Source: Puccinia triticina (taxonomy: Eukaryota; Basidiomycota; Pucciniomycetes; Pucciniales; Pucciniaceae). From it: 64,000 nt of DNA. A program made the position numbers and the translations under genes. Of this stretch, positions 46,800 through 57,778 are shown piece by piece. The notes under the pieces were generated by a model. That model searched no databases. It saw only the letters and a list, made by a program, of their open reading frames with translations, and had not been told where the DNA came from. Location of the stretch: positions 4,402,001 through 4,466,000 of the forward strand of contig NC_070566.1 of assembly GCF_026914185.1 (NCBI RefSeq), read 5' to 3'. The number at the start of each line of letters is the position of its first letter. The first letter of the stretch is position 1.

Positions 46800-47150
46800 C
46801 CCGCACACACCGGTCATCAAGTGGATACATAACCCACTCGATGACTGGCACACACCGGTCATTGAGTGGGTCTCAGCCCGCTCGATGACCGGCACACACC
46901 GGTCATTGAGCGGATACATAACCCACTCGATGACCGGCACACACCGGTCATCGAGCGGATACATAACCCACTCGGTGACTGGCACACACCGGTCATCGAG
47001 TGGATACATAACCCACTCGATGACCGGCACACGCCAGTCATTGAGTGGCTCTCAGCCCGCTCAATGACCGGCACACACCGGTCATCGAGTGGATACACAA
47101 CCCACTCGATGACCGGCACACACCGGTCATTGAGTGGATATATCCCACTC
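46800..47150. repeat. palindromic ~45-bp minisatellite (GACCGGT type), array 3
   Basis: About seven or eight units with the core GACCGGCACACACCGGTCAT, joined by TGAGTGGATACATAACCCACTCGA linkers. Because 45 is a multiple of three, open frames run through on both strands; they are not genes. Confidence 0.92.
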
Positions 47151-49004
47151 TTACTGAGTCCCTATGCATTCTCAACCTATAGAGGATCATAATTTGAAAA
47201 TGATTCTATATCTCAAAAATTATCTTATGAATCTAAAGCATTATCCACTTTTAGAAATCAATTTTGATAAAGATCACAGCTAAATAATTGAATCTTTCTG
47301 AATAAAATGTTGATTGTTCCCCTTTGGGTATATCCTTGTCTTGTCCTTTTTTGATTTTCTGTGATCTTTAGTGTTGATTAATTGACCATTTGATCAATTT
47401 TTGATCGTCCCTCTTTTTGGATGTACCTTTTGCTCATTCCAAATTACAAAAAAATTGATTTTTCCAGCCAAGTTTGGGAACTATTTGGTCAATTTTCTCC
47501 CTGCATGTTTCAAAGCTGCACTGCTTAAGTCCTGAGCCAAACCCATGAATCATCATGAGCAGATTTGAGCTCAAAACAACACTCTGTAGTGGGTGTGTGA
47601 TCTTGCCAAGCAAGGCCATGACAGCCCTTGGCATGAGTTGATTATGTGCTACAACGGTGGGCTGTTAAATTTACACATGGCTGTAGCATATCATAAAATA
47701 TCAAAAACAATAGTTAGCTAAACGTAGCCTTGAGGGATAAATGACTACCCCTGAAAACAGCAGTTACAGGCTGGCTTTTGCAAATGCAGCCTGAAACACA
47801 TTGTTAAAGTATTGTAAATTATTGAAAAATTTATGATTTTTTATTTATTTTATAACAGGGAAATTAAAATGAGATATAAGGGGTAACCTGCAGGATTAGT
47901 AGTAAAATGACTGCTAACACATATAAATTTGTTGTTACACACCCACACAGACTCATAGTCCAAAACTTTCAGGAATTCTTCAATGTTGCATATTATTTGA
48001 GCTGATAAACTATTTGCAATGGTGTTTCACCAGAGAATGAAATATAAGGGGTGTGCAAAGGGCTTGGTAGGAAAATGGCCGCAAACTGTATCACTTTTTG
48101 CATAAGAAACCAAACAAGATGGGGAATTTTTTTTGATCAATTTTGGAGATTCCAGAAGTAATTCTTGGTTTTCCGGTGGTTTTTCCAATTGTATACCAGT
48201 GCAGCAAGACAACCATTTCTCTTGAGACCCTGCAGCGGCGCAGCCGCCTTGGCCTCTAGTGCTATGACTGAATGATGGTTTTGTCTTCTTTTTCTTTAGT
48301 CAATATGATCATCACTACGATACTATGTACTGAAACTGCTCCTAAAAATAGTTCTTGTTTTTCTCTTTTGTTACGACCTGCAAAACGAACGTGTAAAACA
48401 AAAAATTCTTTATTTATCTTCTTAACTAAATGAAAATCCAAAAAATTGTTTCTCTTGCTTTCATCTAAACACAAAGAAAAAAAACAAAAAAAAATTGTAT
48501 TCCCTTCTTCTCTCCCCCAACTTATTGGTTGTCCCCAACCAATTTGTTAGCTCTAGTGAAAAAAAGGAGTTTTTTCTTTTTTGTTTAAGCAATTAAAATT
48601 TTTATTTTTCTCCCAATCCAACCAAATGAGAGATTCAAGTGAGATAAAAAAAACATATCTTCAAGTAAGTCTGTTTCAACATAAAAAATTCTGAACTTTG
48701 ATGTGCCCACCCATACCCTCAGCATACAAAAGAAACTGCAGCCTACTCTGCATCAAAATTTTGTCTTTTTTTTTTTTTTTTTTAAAAGTGCATATGGAAG
48801 TCATAAAAATATCTTGACTCAAAACAGTGTTTCAGGAATAACTAGGAACCTCCCCCAACTTAAAAAAACTGTGATGGGGATCAATATGCATATAGAACAT
48901 TTATAGTCTTGGCCAGGTATGTATAAATGAGAGACTAAGCTCAATGGAAACTGAGCAATGTACGCAATTGTAAGCAGTTTACCCTCCTACTCAGGAGCAA
49001 AGGT
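47151..49004. other. A+T-rich non-coding DNA downstream of Ty3 pol
   Basis: No gene. 48511-48545 holds CTCCCCCAACTTATTGGTTG with TCCCCAACCAAT, which on the minus strand is a polypurine tract much like the one beside the 3' LTR at 41819-41855. This could be the element's own pre-LTR region, separated from its LTR by the later insertions. Confidence 0.45.
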
Positions 49005-50915
49005 CTATTTATCATTATCAGAAATTTCTGCAGACTCTTCCTTGTCTACATCCATTGCGTCTTCCTCTAGCTCTTTTAGTGATCTGCCCCAAGGAAAATA
49101 TCTTTTGATGTGGGATGCCGCATACTTCCTTTTTAACTCAGTACCATCTAATTCTTCTAAGACGTAAGCACCTTTTTCAACCTGTCTTTTGATTCTATAG
49201 GGTCCATTCCACCTGTGCAAAAATAATTTCCCCCACTGATCTTCCAGACTTCTGTTATAGGTAAGGACTAAAGTGCCTGGCTCCAAAGGGTCCCGTAATT
49301 TTGATGCTAGCCTTCTGTCCCAATATTGTACCAATTCTTCACGTGAATTTAATAACTTCTTGCGGGCTTCTTGAAGCATCTCGTCTTGCTGTTCCAGCTG
49401 CCTGGTCCTGGCCTCTAGTAATTTGGCTGTGGTGCTGACTTCTGACCAATCAACTGCTAGATATGTTTTGGCTTCTATGTCCACAGGTAAAACTGCCTTT
49501 TGGCCAAAGACTAGCTCGTAGGGTGAATATCCGGTTGAGCGCTTTGTTGAAATCCGATCCGCAAACAAAACTAATGGTAAAAGATCTTTCCATTTTGCGC
49601 CAGACTCGCCACACATTTTGACAAGGGCATCTTTGATAGGTCTGTGCCCTCTTTCAATCATCCCATTCCCTTCTGGGTAATATGGCGTAGTTGGTCGAAG
49701 GGTTGCCCCAATTTGTTTGACTGCTTCTACAAACTCATCCTTGAATTCTGGGCCATTGTCAGTGGTAACTGTTTTTATTGAACCAAATTTATAGACCCAA
49801 TTTTCCAGGAGAAACTTGGAAACAGCTGCTGATGTAAGGTTTACCAGTGCTGCTGCTTCAACCCAACCAGAAAGATCATCACGGGCCACAATTAAGTATT
49901 TAAACCTTCCTGCTTTGATGTGACAGGCATCCAGGGTAACTCGTCCAAAAAGATAACTTTCACCAGTGGGATTTCTGATTTCACGAGGTATTGTGGGGTC
50001 CCGTTTCTGACAGGCTTCACAGCTATTGACCCATTTCTTAACTTGTTTCTTTAAGCTGGGCCACCAGAATCGGCATACTAGGCGCTGATATGTTTCTTCC
50101 ACTCCTCTGTGACCTAAATCTTCATGGACCATGTTCAGGAGGCTTGATTGAAAATCAGAGTTGAAGATCACCATTTGAGCTGTGGGTGAATGTCTTTTCA
50201 TGAGCTTTGAATCCTTTACAAAGTAATTGATTGACTTCCTCCGGAGTTTCAGAAACTGGTCCTTCTCCATAGATTCTGGTTTTCTAAGACTTTGTAAGTA
50301 ATGCTTCATGTCTAACCAGTATCCTGGGCTTTCCCAATCTTTGATCTCTTCTGTAGCAAAATGTGCTGTCAAGGTTTGAAAGCAGGCCCTGATTACGGGT
50401 TTGTCCTCATCAAAGTCATATGTGTCCTTGTGGTATTCATCCTCATCCGGTCCTAAAGGTCGGCGAGAAAGTCCATCCGGCATTGTGAAGGTTTTCCCAG
50501 GCTTGTGTACCAGCTCAAAGGAAAATAATTGAATGAATTCTACCCATTGTGTCATTGGAGCATTGGGCAAAGATGGTGAGTTGATCATCTCAATTAAGGA
50601 CTTAGCATCTACTTGCAGTTCAAAGTGTTGACCCCAGAGAACCGTTTGTAGCTTTTTGAGAATTCGAGCAACTCCACAGAGCTCTAACTTGGGCTGGGAG
50701 TATCTAGATTCTACAGGAGAAAATACAATAGATTCATATAATACTGGTCTGTTCAGACCTGTATCTAACTCTTGTTGGCTGAGTACTGCTCCTGCAGCAA
50801 TGAAACTTGAGTCCACCGCCAAAATGATTATGCCTGCATCTTTTGAGTAGTCAAGCTTTTTGAGGACAATATCTTCTCCTACTTTCCATTTTAGCTTCTG
50901 GAAAGCCTCCTCACA
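49005..50915 (-). pseudogene. Ty3 RNase H and integrase part of pol
   Basis: Minus strand, in frame with the RT part upstream but cut from it by a TGA at 50916-50918. RNase H shows ILAVDSSFIAAGAVLSQ, the Glu of LELCGV and QVDAKSL. Integrase has HEDLGHRGVEE with CEACQKRD zinc ligands, then TLDACHIKAG, TTDNGPEFKDEF and the Glu of NGMIERGHRPIKD. The C-terminal module has the GPY/F motif (HRWNGPYRI) and ends KRYFPWG plus an acidic tail. From the Met at 50822, 605 residues are intact. Confidence 0.92.
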
Positions 50916-51680
50916 TCAGTCAGTCCATTCCCATTCTTGGCTCTTGTGTGTAAGCTTTTGGAGGGGTGCTGCTATTTCGGATAGGTTTTGAATGAACATT
51001 CTGACGTAGGTGACAATCCCCAGAAATCCTCTAAGATCAGTTACATTTGCTGGGGTTGGCCAGGTTAGTACCTTGTTTTTCTTTTTTGCAGATACTTTAC
51101 GTCCTTCCTTGCAGACTACATGACCAACAATATCCAAAGCTGGTACGCAACAGGCAAATTTCTTTCCTGATATTGTGAGGCCAGCTTCTTCAATTCTGAA
51201 CAATACACGTTCTAAAAGAATGGCATATTCCCAAATAAAGCGTCGTATTCCTGGATTTTCCTTAAGAACTTCACCGCCATAGTCTGTCCGTGGGCCTTTG
51301 ATACCGCCATCATCAATGAAAACTCCAACACTCTCTGGGATTTCGTCTTGGAGGATCCACATCATCTGAGCTTGGTATACCGCAACTGAATTTGTAGCTC
51401 CTTGAGGTAGCCGTGTAAGTTGTAATCGTCCTAGCGGGGTGTCAAAAGTTGTGAGAGGTCGAGATTCTTCAGCTAATTCCCTCTCATCATAGCCACCCAT
51501 AATGTTGCCCAAGCCGTAGCATGCACGTCCGGAGAAAGACTCTACAAATTCTTCAGTAGCTGGTGGGAGCCCTGCATCGCGTATTGTGACTCGGTTCATT
51601 TCTTGAAGGTCGTGGACAATCTGCAAGCGGCCATCATGTTTGGCAACACAAAATACAGGACTTGAATAACTGGAAGTGGA
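50916..51680 (-). pseudogene. Ty3 reverse transcriptase, C-terminal piece
   Basis: Reads SSYSSPVFCVAKHDG, VHDLQEMNRVT, GNIMGGYDERELAEESR, LPQGATNS, VFIDDGGIKGP and DLRGFLGIVTYVRMF. The first catalytic position is Asn (GN in GNIMGGYDE) where RTs have Asp, and the second motif is FIDD. The loss of Asp would inactivate the enzyme. It ends at a TGA and begins at the insertion of the TG...CA element. Confidence 0.88.
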
Positions 51681-52174
51681 TGTCAGAATAAGAGCCTGTC
51701 CGCTCACTGTCCTTTTCTTGTCCTGTCTGGCCATGTGGCCTTTATCCTGTCCTGTCTGGCCATGTGGCCTTTATCCTGTCCTGTCTGGCCATGTGGCCTT
51801 TATCCTGTCCTGTCTGGCCATGTGGCCTTTATCCTGTCCTGTCTGGCCATGTGGCCTTTATCCTGTCCTGTCTGGCCATGTGGCCTTTATCCTGTCCTGT
51901 CTGGCCATGTGGCCTTTTTCCTGTTCCGTCTGACCAAGTGGTCCTCCTGTTCTGTCTTGTTGTCATGTCTTTGTTTCTAGGCCCCCCTTTGGATCTTGCT
52001 GGGGGGCTCTCTAGTTGTGTGTTCTAAGTCCGCTCCTCGGACATGTAATCAAGTCATCGAGTCTGAGCCAAAAACACTCTAGTCCTTCCTGAGCCATCAA
52101 CATTCAGCAAAGCTCCTTGGTCAAACCCTCCTCCTTGCCTCTCACCATCCCCGTTCAAAAGTGAAATCTTGACA
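51681..52174 (-). mobile_element. solo-LTR-like element inserted in the Ty3 RT gene
   Basis: 494 bp, on the minus strand starting TGTCAAGAT and ending TTCTGACA, flanked by a 5-base duplication (GTGGA on the plus strand, 51676-51680 and 52175-52179). TG...CA ends with a 5-base duplication are what a solo LTR leaves. It splits the RT reading between EQST and SSYSSP. The centre is a 29-bp minisatellite. A second, disrupted copy lies at 57533-59714. Confidence 0.82.
51722..51924. repeat. 29-bp minisatellite, seven copies
   Basis: Seven near-perfect copies of a 29-base unit that includes CTGTCTGGCCATGTGGCC and TTATCCTGTC. Three overlapping open frames on the plus strand come from the repeat and are not genes. 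Degenerate relatives fill 57720-57778 and 59500-59690. Confidence 0.95.
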
Positions 52175-52620
52175 GTGGACTGCTCATATAGACCAGTCTC
52201 AACTCTTTCACGAACTAATTCTGTGAACTCTTCTTTTATTGCTGCAGGGATGGGAATAGGTTTTTTCTGCCAAGGAATATGTTCTACTACTGGGATAACA
52301 TAAGGCAGTCCATATGAGTGCTTTAGAAGACCGCGCTCAGCTTGATTGAATGCTAAAGCTTTTTCACGGATGACTATAACATTTTTAAAAAGCTTTAGCT
52401 CTTCTGGATACAGCCATCCTACTGGTCCAAAGTTCACAACTTTGAGTCTTTCTTCTGTTATCTTAGTGGTTTCCTGGAATTCTGGTGGAAATGGAGTAAG
52501 TGGTGTTTTGTACGGGTCTCTTGAGAGTGGTGGGCGTTTGAGGGGCGGGTTTATTGCTTGAGGCATTGGTTCATTTACGGGCTTGACTTTTTTTCCTACT
52601 GGTTTATTTAGTCATACACC
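52175..52620 (-). pseudogene. Ty3 pol, N-terminal part of reverse transcriptase
   Basis: From the Met at 52566 it reads NPPLKRPPLSRDPYKTPL, WLYPEELKLF, ERGLLKHSYGLPYVIP and VETGLYEQST, typical of the segment before the RT core. An in-frame TGA lies just upstream, at about 52605. It is in a different frame from gag, and the insertion at 51681-52174 shifts the frame again. Confidence 0.8.
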
Positions 52621-52955
52621 ATACTCGTCCGTCCTGCCAGTTTTTGCATATTTCCGCCTGTGCATTAGCTCCAAAACCCCTTCCAAGTAAGTTTCTGAAA
52701 CTTTTGTCAGATCCAGAGCCTTGGAACTCTTCTTTTATTTCTTGTTTTAGTACATTTCCAAAGGAAAGGAGGCTGCTGAAACAACTGAATTGATTAGTAG
52801 TTTTATCTTCTGTTTTTGTTAATTTTTGCTTTGTAGAAATATATAGAGAAGCTAATTTGGATGAAATTTTGTGTTTCCAACCTTGGCAAGCAGGTACTCC
52901 AGAATTAATCTCAATGGTTGGTATTGAGCTTAATTCTTTAAGGGAGCACCTTTAT

Positions 52956-55481
52956 TTATAAAAAAGGCTGACTCTTGAGTTTCTCAAGAGCGTCACAGGC
53001 TGTCTCACTAAATTTACTCAAAATTTCACCTTTAGTTTGAGGATTTTCCAATTTGAAAAGACAGCTGGCGGTCAGGGGTTCGTCAAGACACTGTTTCCTC
53101 TTTTCCCACCCATATCCTTCAAATGCCTTTGCCAAAGTGATTTGCACTCTTCTTTCCTTATGACCTTGGAAGATGAGTACCTCTCCTTGTGAATAATACT
53201 CCAGCTGACATTTATTGTCAAACAAAAAAGGTCTTCCAAGAATAGGCAAAGTTGCCTTAATTGCTGTCAAGAGGTGGATTGGGCCTGAAAAGCTCCCAAT
53301 GTTTATTGGGCAGAATTCCACAACTCCAGTGATATTGCACTGTTCTCCTCCTACACCAGACAAAGGAATCTCTATGTGAGTAATTTCTAGACCTAAATGA
53401 AACGCCAAACCTTCTGGGATCATGTTGACCATAGAACCTGAATCGACCAAGAAATTTATATCCTGGTTGCCTAATTTGGTGTTGATGAAGCCCAGGGCGC
53501 AACTGTAAAAACTGGAACCATCAAGTCCCTGTTTATCCTCATTTAGCTTCATGGATGCGGACAAAAGGTTTTTTTCTGCTTCTGTTTGGGGTTCTGAAGA
53601 TAGATAGGTTGTAGCACCAGCTTTTTGTGGTAGCCGTTCTGATAGTTGTTTGATCATTTCCTCTTTAAATCTAGGTGCCATATTACTGAGCTGGGAAAAT
53701 GTGACTGAAAGCTGTGCATTGTCAAATTCATTAGCAATTGTATTTTCATTTTTGGGTGCCCCTGATTTTGCTTTGGGCTTTTTGGTTGCTATTTCAGGAG
53801 GTTCCATCCGGTCTATGTCCATTCGGTTATCTTCCTTAACCTTTGTCAAAATTTCAAAGGGTCCCACAGGTTTAGAAAGTGTGTCAGACTCGCGACGTCC
53901 AGAGAATCCTCCACCTCGGCTTTGTACCCCATTTGAACTTAAAGGAAGCTGGCTTATGAAGTTTTCAGCTCCGGTGGTAGGTGCTTTCCAGTCTTTCCAG
54001 TGAATCATCCCTACAGAGGACACAACGTCTCGAGAAGGTTGGGCTTCTTTTTCCTTCTTTAATATTGTTTTAGTTTTGGGTACCGGAATGTTATTTGGAA
54101 AAGTGACTGGTCCAAAGGAGGCTAACTGAGCAGATAATTGCTTCATTTTTGGGTCAACTGAAGCACCAGCAACTACCGTTTGGATGGGGCGAGCTGGGTC
54201 ATATGGAATTTTGTCCCCGTTTGGTAAGTGGAAATCGCGTCCAATTTGCTGTACCAGCCCTTGTTTTTCATCCTCTGCTAATAAGAAATATTTGGGAAGT
54301 GTGTGCACTTCTTTGCTACAGTAATAGCAAATGGGAGACCTAGATTCATATAAGGCTTTTCCGGATGGTCCCGCATCTCGATTGAATTCTCTGCCGGCAG
54401 TTGTTGGAATTTTCTCCAGTTTCTGGGCTAGAGATAGGATACCCTTGGCAATATCTTCAACCTTTTCTTCCAGAGCACCAGCAGGGTTCTCTGAAATCAT
54501 CTTCTGACAGAGCATTTTGCCTTGCTCGGATCCTTTCTTTGCATCTAGTGACTTTTGCATTACAAGATTGGCTTCCGTAAAGGCGCCTCCGTATCCAAAG
54601 GTGTCCTGGGACCCGGCCTTCATTTCCATTTCACTGAAGTTGATGAGATCCTTAAGCTCTGGTGGTTTGCAGTAACCGTCCTTCCCGTATGTGATTTTGT
54701 TTCCCTTGATTAATTCTCGCTTGATGTTTGTTTGTGATTCTGTGGAGAAGGCTGCCAGAAACAAATAGACTACATCCTTTTGTGAGGTAATATGTTCATT
54801 TGTCACAAGGTATTTCACAATCATCATGAATTTTGAAACAAATTCCCTGTATTCGTGTAAGTCTTTTAATCCTCCTTTCTTGGCAAGTTCTTCAGACAGG
54901 GTGCGGAGGTCATGTATGGTATACTTAATTTGGACGTAAAAGTCGCCCCAAACTTCCTTCATACTTTCCTTCAGCTGTTCCCAATCACGCTCAACGTAGC
55001 CGTCCAGGTTTTCCAGTTCTTCTTTGAGTTCCTCGCCGACCACAAACTTGTCAATTTGCATCACCATGTCCCAGTTGCTGGCACCACATGCTTCTGCTGT
55101 CCTCTCGTAACGTGATAGGAAAGTTTTTAACTTTTCTCCTTCAAATTTGAGGGTGTCATTCTCAATCTTGACGACTTTTGTCTTCTTTTCACGCGTAATG
55201 TTGGGTTGACTTATTTCCGGTGTTTTGAGTTCACTTTGTGTCTGGGGTTTTATGCGATATCTTGTGGGTGTGATTGTCTTGAATAATCTTTCTGCCATGT
55301 CTGCAGCCGAGGTTGAAGGTGCTCCGGATCCTGACGCAAAAGCTGTTCCTCTTGCCTTTCCAGGTACTGATGTACTTCTATGTTTGTTAGTATGCATAAA
55401 ATGTGGCTGATCTATTTTCATACTAGTGTTTCCTTGGTCTGCCATACTTCCATCCAAATCTCCTGGTATAGTAGAAGACAT
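52956..55481 (-). CDS. Ty3 gag-protease polyprotein
   Basis: 841 residues, intact from Met to stop. Residues ~100-330 are the capsid-like gag (LKFEGEKLKTFLSRYERTAE). A degenerate zinc knuckle reads CYYCSKEVHTLPKYF: two Cys and the His remain but the last Cys is Tyr. The C-terminal part is a retropepsin-like protease with NFLVDSGSMVNMIPE, then ILGRPFLFDNKCQLEY. Pol follows in another frame, so frameshifting or a separate start would be needed. The coding density and lack of stops contrast with the broken pol. Confidence 0.9.
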   Translation of the reverse strand: MSSTIPGDLDGSMADQGNTSMKIDQPHFMHTNKHRSTSVPGKARGTAFASGSGAPSTSAADMAERLFKTITPTRYRIKPQTQSELKTPEISQPNITREKKTKVVKIENDTLKFEGEKLKTFLSRYERTAEACGASNWDMVMQIDKFVVGEELKEELENLDGYVERDWEQLKESMKEVWGDFYVQIKYTIHDLRTLSEELAKKGGLKDLHEYREFVSKFMMIVKYLVTNEHITSQKDVVYLFLAAFSTESQTNIKRELIKGNKITYGKDGYCKPPELKDLINFSEMEMKAGSQDTFGYGGAFTEANLVMQKSLDAKKGSEQGKMLCQKMISENPAGALEEKVEDIAKGILSLAQKLEKIPTTAGREFNRDAGPSGKALYESRSPICYYCSKEVHTLPKYFLLAEDEKQGLVQQIGRDFHLPNGDKIPYDPARPIQTVVAGASVDPKMKQLSAQLASFGPVTFPNNIPVPKTKTILKKEKEAQPSRDVVSSVGMIHWKDWKAPTTGAENFISQLPLSSNGVQSRGGGFSGRRESDTLSKPVGPFEILTKVKEDNRMDIDRMEPPEIATKKPKAKSGAPKNENTIANEFDNAQLSVTFSQLSNMAPRFKEEMIKQLSERLPQKAGATTYLSSEPQTEAEKNLLSASMKLNEDKQGLDGSSFYSCALGFINTKLGNQDINFLVDSGSMVNMIPEGLAFHLGLEITHIEIPLSGVGGEQCNITGVVEFCPINIGSFSGPIHLLTAIKATLPILGRPFLFDNKCQLEYYSQGEVLIFQGHKERRVQITLAKAFEGYGWEKRKQCLDEPLTASCLFKLENPQTKGEILSKFSETACDALEKLKSQPFL

Positions 55482-55942
55482 TGTTCTTTAAAATAAGAGG
55501 TTCCTGTAAAAAATATAAAAAAAAGTATTTTTGGTTTATAATAGAAGTTGATGTAGACTGCTAGACAATATCAAAGATCCTAATGATCAAAAAAGATAAT
55601 AAACTGATAGTCTCTGGTTCTCTTTAACCAGGGCAGATCTGATTTATCCTTAAATAATATAAAATCCAGCTTATTCCCCAGTACTCACTGCAAAGGAATA
55701 GCTAGCCTGAAACAAATGGTTTGTCTAGAGAGTACTACAAAAGCTTTTAGTATATCCAAATTTATCTAATTTTATATGTTTTTAGAGTTGCTCTTTTTTG
55801 TAATTCAATGATCTTTCAAAAAATACGAGGTTTTTTGTAATGGAAGTCTGGTTTTCAAAATAACAATAATATAACAACTGATAATACCACTTTATGCTTG
55901 AAGAAAATATTCAACTAACTATGCCACTGTTGGGACACCAGT
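55482..55942 (-). other. Ty3 5' leader
   Basis: A+T-rich leader of about 460 bases between the 5' LTR and gag on the minus strand. It starts with the putative primer-binding site. Confidence 0.7.
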
Positions 55943-56786
55943 TGTGAGACTCCAAAAGCGGTTTGCACCTCTTATGGCTGAATTTAGAGAAGTATGTGTG
56001 GGGAAACCCCTGCTTCTCTGAAAGACAAAGACTGACAACACCCCCAGCTAGGCTGGAAGCAAGAAGACAGTGGTCTAGTGTTGTTGAATACTTTTCTCAC
56101 AAGTGGCTCACAATGGACTGTGTATTTCAAAATATAAAGCTAGTATTTTATTATGTGGCAGAGAGTGTGAGGGTGACAATTTATTTGAATCTTGGGGGGG
56201 GGAGAATGATCTCCTTCCTTCGATGGATGGGGGGAAAAGGAAGAGAGAGCCCCTCCTTATATAGGAAAATGTGAGGCATTTATGCTGGTGGTCTATGTAC
56301 ATGAGGGGTTTTGGCTGGTGTGCCTTTACAAATGCTGTGCAAATACAGCTATGTACAGTGTGGCAGTGTATACATGAGCAAATTTAGCTGGTGATCTAGT
56401 TACAAGTGTGGCTTACACAGCCCTCTGGTTGCTATGGAGTCTTCTCAAGTGACCTGCACAGCTTTCTGTATTGCTGTGTAGTCTGCTTGATTGACTTGCA
56501 CAGCCCCATGGTTACTATGCCGCTTTATTAATGTGGCTTGTGGTTGCTGGGTTACTGTAATAAGTGGCTTGTGGTTGCTACACAGCTGCATATGAGGCTG
56601 GCTGGTTGCTACGCAGCCACATATATATGTAAAAGGGTAGTATGTAAGCTATATACATGCAGTTTTGTAAAACTGTGTATGTAAACTGAAGGGAGTGTGT
56701 GTATCAAAAGATGGTGTAATGTAACACTACATATGTAAACTAGAAATTTTTGAATTTTTCCATCCAGAACTAAAGCGTCTACCACA
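55943..56786 (-). repeat. Ty3 5' LTR
   Basis: 844 bp, partner of 40976-41818. The few differences include a two-base insertion (GCTGTGCAAATAC against GCTGCAAATAC) and G-run length. Confidence 0.92.
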
Positions 56787-57532
56787 GCGGGTAATAATGT
56801 AAGCAGAATGTGGTACCGCCAGGGTACCACGCGCTGCATTGCAATTGCCTTTGTGAAAACATAAAAAAAAAGAGATAGATGAAAGAAATGACAAGATAAA
56901 AAAAACACAAATGAAATTGAGAGAAATGATATAGGGGATGTCCGATTGGACAAAACAACCACTGGAGAAATTAGAAGGTGTCTGCTTCCCCAAACAAACA
57001 CTTGATTTGTTGCTGTAGTAGTAGGAGAGAGAGGTACGTATGGTGGTGCCGCCGTTGAGTATCTTCTGGCGCGAGACAACAAGCTTGGGGTTGAAGGTGA
57101 TCTTGACGCCGGCCAGGGAGAGGAAGGAATTGGGGCGCAGGCTGGGCTTGAGGTAGCGCTTGCCCAGCAGCCCGTACTCCACCTGCACCTCGCACCACAC
57201 TGGCTTGCCACGCCCCCAAACACAGCATCAGCGAGTTCCAAGATAGACAGAGGTGTGGAGGGTTGCATGAGGGGTGTGGAGACTGATGACAGGACACTAG
57301 GTCGGTGACTTTATCCCAAAGCAAAAGAGAAATTGTTCCCAGTCAGTTTCTCCAACAAGGGCTGCAATTGAGAGGACAAGGGAGGACAGACCTGAGAGGA
57401 AGGCTCTCTTGGTGGGGAAGCACTGGTACAGGCCGTTGTTGGTGTTGCTAGGGGCAAGTCTCTTGAGCTGCTGGTCAAGGAGGGTGTGGACGCGGAGGGA
57501 TTGCGGCTGAGGCTTGGCCTGGGGGAGCTGGA
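56787..57532 (-). pseudogene. unidentified gene fragment with GC-rich codons
   Basis: On the minus strand two stretches look coding. About 57520-57300 reads LLDQQLKRLAPSNTNNGLYQ then CFPTKRAFLSG. About 57215-56995 reads GKPVWCEVQVEYGLLGKRYL, then SFLSLAGVKITFNPKLVVS and ILNGGTTIRTSLSYYYSNKS. Third positions are strongly G/C, unlike the other genes here, which suggests a different origin. The two blocks could be neighbouring exons, but a stop and no clean splice pair lie between. The left end is cut by the Ty3 element and the right by the element at 57533. I do not recognise the family. Confidence 0.35.
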
Positions 57533-57778
57533 TGTTAAGATTTCAGCTCAAAAAGAAGAGGCACCAAAGGGGGATGGACTATCTGGGGTAACTGATAGGA
57601 ATGAGGAGCAAGAAATGAGGTTGATTGGCTCAGACTCAATACTCTATTTCAAATGTGAGGAGAAAACTTAAGAAGAAAACTAGAGAGCCCCCTTAACAAA
57701 ATCCAAAGGGGGCCTAGAAAAGTGACAGGACATGAAGGGACAGGTGACAGGACAGAACAGGGTACTGGACAGGTGACA

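Larger units (their letters stand above)
40976..56786 (-). mobile_element. Ty3/gypsy LTR retrotransposon with multiple nested insertions
   Basis: LTRs at 40976-41818 and 55943-56786 differ at only about eight sites by eye. In the minus orientation they begin TGTGGTAGACG and end GTCTCACA. The 4-base sequence GCGG flanks both outer ends (40972-40975 and 56787-56790). Next to the right (5') LTR is ACTGGTGTCCCAACAG, whose TGG could pair with a tRNA CCA end (primer site). Next to the left (3') LTR is the polypurine tract GTTGGGGGAGAA. Gag-pol lies at 55481-49005. The span is far too long for one element because 41819-48500 is filled with other DNA and an LTR-like element sits in the RT gene. A second polypurine-like motif at 48515-48525 leaves some doubt about the original 3' boundary. 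Confidence 0.85.

Noticed and set aside
46450..47192. Long open frames of 205 and 120 residues across the minisatellite
   Set aside because: The repeat period is a multiple of three and lacks stops on either strand; both strands stay open for that reason alone.
51676..52027. Three overlapping Cys-rich frames (SCLAMWPL repeats)
   Set aside because: Produced by the 29-base minisatellite, which shifts frame with each unit and so opens all three frames.
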